A stretch of DNA of 64,000 nt from Plecoglossus altivelis (lineage: Eukaryota > Chordata > Actinopteri > Osmeriformes > Plecoglossidae): the NCBI GenBank assembly GCA_036571765.1, contig BROE01000022.1, positions 9,479,920-9,543,919 on the forward strand. The letters are read 5' to 3'. The position numbers and the translations under genes were made by a program. The number at the start of each line of letters is the position of its first letter. Position 1 is the first letter of the stretch. Shown piece by piece: positions 61,701 through 64,000 of the stretch. The notes below the pieces were generated by a model. That model had not been told where the DNA came from. It was given only the letters and a program-made list of their open reading frames with translations, and did no database searches.

Positions 61701-64000
61701 TGGAAACACTGTTTCAGGAAGACAGGAGTCAAAGAGAGTGGCCAATTAGAGCTGGCCGTGTCCCGGTGATTGGTCGGTTCCACTGCGTTAACAACAGGGG
61801 AGGAGGCTGGTCTGAACCACTTCACAAGGACGCTGCATCTCCACGGGACACGCTCACCCCCACATGCACAGACACTGTCTGTGGAAAACAGACTCTGGAT
61901 CTACTTATGACTCAGTTCAAAACATCCTTCAAATAAAGTCAAGCTTCACTTCCAGGATGTAGATAACACGCCTGGGATCTTGCTGTAAATGTCAGTAGCC
62001 TTGGATTGGACAAGAAACAGCAGATCAAAACTTTGCATATTTCTGTTTTTGTTCGGTGTACATGGATCTTTGCGTGCAGATCGCGTGTTGCATGAGTTTA
62101 AACGCAGTTTCGTGTTGAGTGTTTTGTCTCTTTTAGATGCATGGTAACAGTGTTTCTACGTGGGATTATCTGGCTGGAAATATGGTGCTTTTATTTTGTG
62201 GAGCTGTTTCAGGAACACTGTCAACCAAGCACCCACCAGACTGCCACCCACACTCACTCACACACACGCACGCACACACACACACGCACACACACTAGTA
62301 CACCTCCATTTGCTGGAACACTCGCGGCCGACTCACCCACACATTCTACCATTTCTATAGAGCTCCATTTTGACAGAACAGAAAGCGCTTCACATTCCTG
62401 TGGCCTGACGGCTGTAATCCCACGGAAGGTATATCCTCAGCCAGATCAATAATATGATCTTGAAGCTCAACATTGGAAAACCATTTACATACCAGAAGGC
62501 ATCAACGCCAGCTCCTGAAGCGAATTCCAGTAATTGTCTGAACACGGCATCTTAATGTAATTGTCCAACATGCCACCTGCTCCTCGAAATGTACTGTACT
62601 TGTAGGCTGAATCAACCAGCAAAACAGAGATGGGTGTGCTGGAAGAGTGAGAGAAGGGGGAGGGGAAGGAAGAGAGAGCTAGGGGGACAAAGTAAAGGAG
62701 AGAGAGACAAAGAGTAAGAGAGAGGAAAGTTATAAAAAGGGGATAGAAAGAGAGAGAGAGGTACAGAGAGAGAGAGAGGTACAGAGAGAGAGAGAGAGGT
62801 ACAGAGAGAGAGAGAGAGGTAGAGGGAGAGATATTAAGGGGGGGAAATATTTTGCTTAGTCCTCCTCATCATCTGGTCATTGTCATGCTGACACAGATCA
62901 AGCACACAGTCCAGCTTCCCACTTCTCCACCATCCAGGACATCTTGGACAGAACAGGGTCTCTAGCCAGACGCCCATCCAGACCACCCTTTACCCAGGCT
63001 GAACAACACCTCAACCTCATCCGTACGCTCATCCCCTGCCTCAGCCTCCACACTAGCCAGCCAGTAGCCCCTCCTCCTAGACATGTCTGGCATGAACGTG
63101 GCCAGCATAATGATGAGTTCCTGTCTCGCTGGCACACCATCACAACACCCAGGAACCCACTAGCCCTCTGCCACACACTGCTACAAAACAAAGAAACACA
63201 CAACCCATGTACACACTGCTCCAAACCAAAGAAACACACTACACATCTACACACAGCTACAAAACAAAAAAACACACCTCCATTCCACAGTAACACACAG
63301 CTACAAATACTGATGCACCCCACCTTTGTACCCCACACTGTTACAGAACACTGATGCACCCCACCCTTGTACCCCACACTGTTAGAGAACACTGATACAC
63401 CCCACCCTTGTACCCCACACTGTTAGATAACACTGATATACCCTACCCTTGTACCCCACACTGTTAGAGAACACTAATACTCTCCACCCCTCTATGACAC
63501 AGTGCTACAATATGCACTGTTATGTGTACACTTGTTCACTCTACCATGATAGAAACACAGAACATTACACACGCTATCGGTTACAAACGCGACCACACGG
63601 ACACACGCCGCCATGCATCATCATGCAAATGCAGACATCGCCGCACCATCATAAACCGCCTCGCGCACGCCCACAAAATCACCAGTGAGGTGATTAGGTT
63701 CATCAAGAAAGCACTTTGCAGGTGTCCACATGACAAAATGTCCTGCCCACATTGACAGCAATGACAAAGGAATCCTCCTCTTCCCTGCTGTCTCAGCTCA
63801 GCCTGACTGACACGCGTTGTGTCATAGATAAATCATTCACATGACTAAGACTTTCCTTTTTATATCCCGGTTTGATGACTACAGCAGTCACAGTTGATCT
63901 TATTCGATAGCCTATTTACACACACACACATAAAGGAACACGCTCACACACACACACAGACAAGATCCTTGTATTACCTGTGCTGGTGAGACCAGCGGAG
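41573..64000 (-). CDS. map2: Microtubule-associated protein 2; 17 coding exons plus one candidate, 5' end outside the window
   Basis: MAP2 binds and stabilises neuronal, mainly dendritic, microtubules and anchors protein kinase A through its N-terminus. From N to C the window gives the end of the first coding exon (63978-64000), the RII-binding exon, a proline-rich exon, two acidic cassette exons, the large projection-domain exon, basic and proline-rich exons, tau-type repeats, and the MAP2 terminus LESPQLATLAEDVTAALAKQ. MAP4 and tau end differently, so MAP2 is the right paralogue. About 1,650 residues are encoded from the RII exon on. All exons before the repeats that can be skipped in the short MAP2c form start and end in phase 1, and the repeat exons are in phase 0, so cassette splicing keeps the frame. 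Exon limits are in the entries below. Confidence 0.95.
42556..43799 (-). other. map2 intron between the extra repeat and repeat 3
   Basis: 1.24 kb with a CA tract at about 42595-42630 and a GA tract at about 43736-43788, next to the extra-repeat exon. No exon seen. Confidence 0.6.
43800..43892 (-). CDS. map2: map2 extra microtubule-binding repeat exon (93 bases)
   Basis: 31 residues, phase 0 at both ends: VLIPSVKLDFSHVQSRCGSL and then DRRQYSAGGGN. Acceptor CTGTGACAG-like (CCACAG) and donor AAC|GTGAGT are both good. It shares KLDFSHVQS-CGS with repeat 2, has the RCGS motif and the closing GGGN, and lies between repeats 2 and 3. Mammalian MAP2 has no repeat here as far as I know. It may be included together with repeat 2 or be exclusive of it. 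Confidence 0.85.
43893..45589 (-). other. map2 intron between repeat 2 and the extra repeat
   Basis: 1.7 kb with a GA-rich tract at about 44660-44760 and otherwise ordinary sequence. No exon seen. Confidence 0.6.
45590..45682 (-). CDS. map2: map2 microtubule-binding repeat 2 exon (93 bases)
   Basis: 31 residues, phase 0 at both ends: IQILNKKLDFSHVQSKCGSK and then DNLKHSPRGGN. It corresponds to the alternative repeat 2 that makes the four-repeat form in mammals. It is separated from repeat 1 by a 2.9-kb intron. Confidence 0.93.
45683..48578 (-). other. map2 intron between repeats 1 and 2
   Basis: 2.9 kb. It holds a GT tract at about 45966-45993 and a run of about 13 G at 47266-47278. The part from 46800 to 48300 is low in simple repeats and could contain conserved control elements, but I cannot show this without a comparison. 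Confidence 0.55.
48579..48880 (-). CDS. map2: map2 exon with SP/TP-rich region and microtubule-binding repeat 1
   Basis: This exon has 100 full codons, starts in phase 1 and ends in phase 0. It reads STPRTPGSTAITPGTPPSYS, VAVIRTPPKSPATTPKQL and then repeat 1, NVKSKIGSTDNIKYQPKGGQ, with the KIGS motif that MARK kinases phosphorylate in this family. Nearly identical to human MAP2. Confidence 0.95.
49425..50809 (-). CDS. map2: map2 proline/serine-rich exons shared by all isoforms
   Basis: Exons are 50754-50809 (GEGRQPLSVARQSRDRAS), 49742-49930 (TPSSPLTKIPALKNLF to THSLSCK) and 49425-49569 (DGGSRSPEKRSSLPRPASIL to RRPT). They match the human order GGESALAPSVFKQAKDKVS, then NSTLSKIPALQ, then DGVTKSPEKRSSLPRP. 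For the last exon two donors in the same phase are possible, four codons apart (CACAT|GTAAAC or CCAC|GTAGAC); the longer one matches human better. Confidence 0.9.
49931..50753 (-). other. map2 intron, unremarkable
   Basis: About 820 bases of mixed sequence with no recognisable exon or repeat. Confidence 0.6.
50810..51997 (-). other. map2 intron
   Basis: About 1.2 kb. A short duplicated element, ACACGGCAACAGCACTCT, occurs twice at about 50898-50933, and a CT-rich patch lies at about 51326-51392. No exon seen. Confidence 0.6.
51998..52680 (-). CDS. map2: map2 exons after the projection domain (skipped in MAP2c)
   Basis: Exons are 52426-52680 (85 codons) and 51998-52126 (43 codons), each phase 1 at both ends. 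The first encodes DDDRSMATEIEPLP, a lysine/glutamine-rich stretch, and KGRISTPERKPVRKEPV (human TGRGRISTPERK). The second encodes VIKKTELTKKAETQTRSPAR and ends KRKPT (human VKRKTT). The donor of the first, AAAG|GTTTAA, is weak but the frame requires it. The intron between them holds a dense GGGA tract. Confidence 0.9.
52127..52315 (+). repeat. GGGA/GGAG polypurine tract in a map2 intron
   Basis: About 190 bases of (GGGA)n and (GGAG)n, starting next to the acceptor of the exon at 51998-52126, so that in map2 sense it provides that exon's pyrimidine tract. Confidence 0.85.
53005..55578 (-). CDS. map2: map2 projection-domain exon, 857 residues, specific to high-molecular-weight MAP2
   Basis: A single exon of 2,574 bases, phase 1 at both ends. 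It opens LKMESDKQGSERS (human SKMEFHDQQ). Human-like landmarks follow in order: KSGMSAYFETSALNKG, GYYELSTTGE, SLDESADYLPVTTP, YKNGTMMAPDLPEMLDLAGA, RRKSVP, SQLEELGYCVFSEYSGPMPS, ESVVTVEDDFITVVQT, GHSVRFSAP and DETTMDDSILDSSWVDTQ. The acidic arm keeps microtubules apart in dendrites. The human exon is much longer (over 1,200 residues), so this fish exon is shortened mainly between the GYCVF motif and the VTVEDDF motif. It is skipped in MAP2c. Confidence 0.95.
55579..56556 (-). other. map2 intron before the projection exon
   Basis: About 980 bases of mixed sequence. No exon or repeat was recognised. Confidence 0.6.
56557..56862 (-). CDS. map2: map2 glutamate-rich cassette exon, about 101 residues
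   Basis: An open stretch of 306 bases between acceptor CTTACAG and donor GAAG|GTGTGT, phase 1 at both ends. It is very acidic: it starts AYQEEEEVEEEMEEEMEE, continues EFQAALEEQEQQWSGDEPES and ends in a run of eight glutamates. It sits directly before the projection-domain exon and extends that domain's negative charge. I see no counterpart in canonical human MAP2. The DNA is partly GAG repeat, so the exact acceptor is less certain. Confidence 0.72.
56863..58283 (-). other. map2 intron of 1.4 kb
   Basis: Contains a (GT)n tract at about 57618-57651 and a GGGA-rich patch at 58200-58250 near the next exon. No exon seen. Confidence 0.6.
58284..58505 (-). CDS. map2: map2 cassette exon, 73 residues, acidic, with a conserved-looking core
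   Basis: Acceptor TTTGTAG, donor GAAG|GTGAAC, phase 1 at both ends. The peptide includes RFQNSRERCKFLAPSISVSV and YYDHPLFSPEWTRSG and ends AAAFRQIE. It is of normal complexity, in contrast to the GA-rich DNA beside it. It is absent from the canonical human MAP2 as I know it; alternative N-terminal exons have been described in mammals and this may match one of them. Confidence 0.8.
58506..59917 (-). other. map2 intron of 1.4 kb
   Basis: Apart from the GA tract at 58540-58805 and a G-rich patch near 59515-59550, the sequence is mixed with no exon recognised. Confidence 0.6.
58540..58805 (+). repeat. GA-rich polypurine tract in a map2 intron
   Basis: About 265 bases of GAGAGA, GGGAGG and AAGAGA variants on the plus strand. 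The long leucine/serine frames on the minus strand are artefacts of it. Confidence 0.85.
59918..59992 (-). CDS. map2: map2 proline-rich N-terminal exon
   Basis: This exon encodes EETTNLPPSPPPSPAAEHFG PLER, matching human EETANLPPSPPPSPASE. It is phase 1 at both ends, with donor GAG|GTAAGG. In the juvenile MAP2c form this exon would join directly to the exon at 50754-50809, and the phases allow that. Confidence 0.93.
60370..60530 (+). repeat. GGGA/AAGAG polypurine tract
   Basis: About 160 bases of nearly pure purine in the intron 59993-61340, moving from GGGAGG units to AGAAG units. Confidence 0.85.
61151..61338 (+). repeat. 10-base minisatellite touching the donor of the RII-anchoring exon
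   Basis: About 18 to 19 copies of GTGAGGCCRG with few variants. In map2 sense it reads CCGGCCTCAC repeated and begins within a few bases of the exon's GT (61340-61339). Copy number is likely to vary. Confidence 0.92.
61341..61445 (-). CDS. map2: map2 exon with the PKA RII-anchoring helix
   Basis: This exon encodes QVSARIVQEVTAEAVAVLKG EQEPQTDTAKRLPS (34 residues). Mammalian MAP2 binds the RII subunit of protein kinase A through this amphipathic helix, and the core is nearly identical to human. Both ends are phase 1. A 10-base minisatellite starts two or three bases inside the following intron. Confidence 0.95.
62493..62606 (-). CDS. map2: Candidate map2 cassette exon, 37 residues, not known to me
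   Basis: On the minus strand a 114-base open stretch lies between a pyrimidine-rich acceptor ending GATTCAG and a strong donor TCTG|GTATGT. Both ends are phase 1, exactly as needed between the first coding exon and the RII-binding exon. The peptide begins YKYSTFRGAGGMLDNYIKMP and ends NSLQELALMPS, unlike the low-complexity translations around it. I do not recognise it in mammalian MAP2. It could be a fish N-terminal exon or a chance frame. Confidence 0.45.
62640..62830 (+). repeat. GA-rich tract with a 22-24 base GGTACAGAGA repeat
   Basis: Purine-rich sequence in which (GA)n blocks are punctuated four times by GGTACAGAGAGA or GGTAGAG. It lies next to the acceptor side of the candidate map2 exon at 62493-62606. 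Confidence 0.8.
63309..63490 (+). repeat. 41-base tandem repeat
   Basis: A unit of exactly 41 bases, core CACCCTTGTACCCCACACTG, begins at 63309, 63350, 63391, 63432 and (partial) 63473. Before it, 63170-63308 holds a more decayed repeat built on CTACAAAACAAAGAAACACAC. The open frames that cross it on both strands are repeat products. Confidence 0.9.
63978..64000 (-). CDS. map2: map2 first coding exon, 3' end only (cut by the window edge)
   Basis: The minus strand reads C TCC GCT GGT CTC ACC AGC ACA G|GTAATA, i.e. SAGLTST and a phase 1 donor. Joined to the next exon it gives GLTSTEQVSARIVQ, which lines up with human GELTSADRETAEEVSARIVQ. The assignment is likely but rests on only 23 bases. 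Confidence 0.6.

Noticed and set aside
62898..63392. Overlapping frames of 136-164 codons on both strands in the last map2 intron
   Set aside because: They cross the 41-base tandem repeat and resemble no known family. A retroelement remnant in 62880-63170 cannot be excluded, but I see no diagnostic motif.
1..64000. A wholly new multi-gene system
   Set aside because: The window is accounted for by three known vertebrate genes and simple repeats. The unusual points are at exon level, not a new system.

Overview
This is a vertebrate, almost certainly teleost, genomic window. The genes have many introns with GT-AG boundaries. The proteins are close to vertebrate families, the noncoding DNA is full of fish-like dinucleotide repeats and purine/pyrimidine tracts, and the first gene keeps the catalytic cysteine of the fish-type carbamoyl-phosphate synthetase. 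I cannot name the species. No transposon, bacterial-type system or RNA gene was recognised.

Three protein-coding genes fill the window. (1) Positions 344 to 28770, minus strand: cps1, the mitochondrial carbamoyl-phosphate synthetase. I place 33 coding exons, from the initiator ATG and presequence to about 136 residues before the expected C-terminus; the last exons lie to the left of the window. The 5' half is compact. The 3' half is stretched by long introns filled with GA, CT, CA and minisatellite repeats. One block of about 66 residues, normally between the exon at 22541-22751 and the exon at 21365-21541, cannot be found, and the neighbouring exon ends in a G homopolymer with no splice acceptor. 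(2) Positions 35684 to 39109, plus strand: myl1, fast skeletal myosin essential light chain 1 (199 residues, six exons), with a TATA promoter. A cluster of muscle-type motifs lies 3.8 kb upstream of its start codon. (3) Positions 41573 to 64000, minus strand: map2, from the end of the first coding exon to the stop codon. It has the PKA RII-anchoring helix, a single large projection-domain exon, the proline-rich region, and what reads as five tau-type microtubule-binding repeats rather than three or four.

cps1 and myl1 are divergent, about 6.9 kb apart. myl1 and map2 converge, with poly(A) signals about 260 bp apart. In mammals these genes are in the same order but UNC80, RPE, KANSL1L, ACADL and LANCL1 lie among them, so the interval here is strongly contracted. 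The three genes have no shared pathway: cps1 serves nitrogen metabolism, myl1 the muscle sarcomere and map2 the neuronal cytoskeleton.

Exon limits were set by reading splice sites by eye and requiring each exon length to fit the codon phase on both sides. The best leads are the retained cysteine in cps1, the missing cps1 block, the extra map2 repeat exon and a candidate unlisted map2 N-terminal exon.
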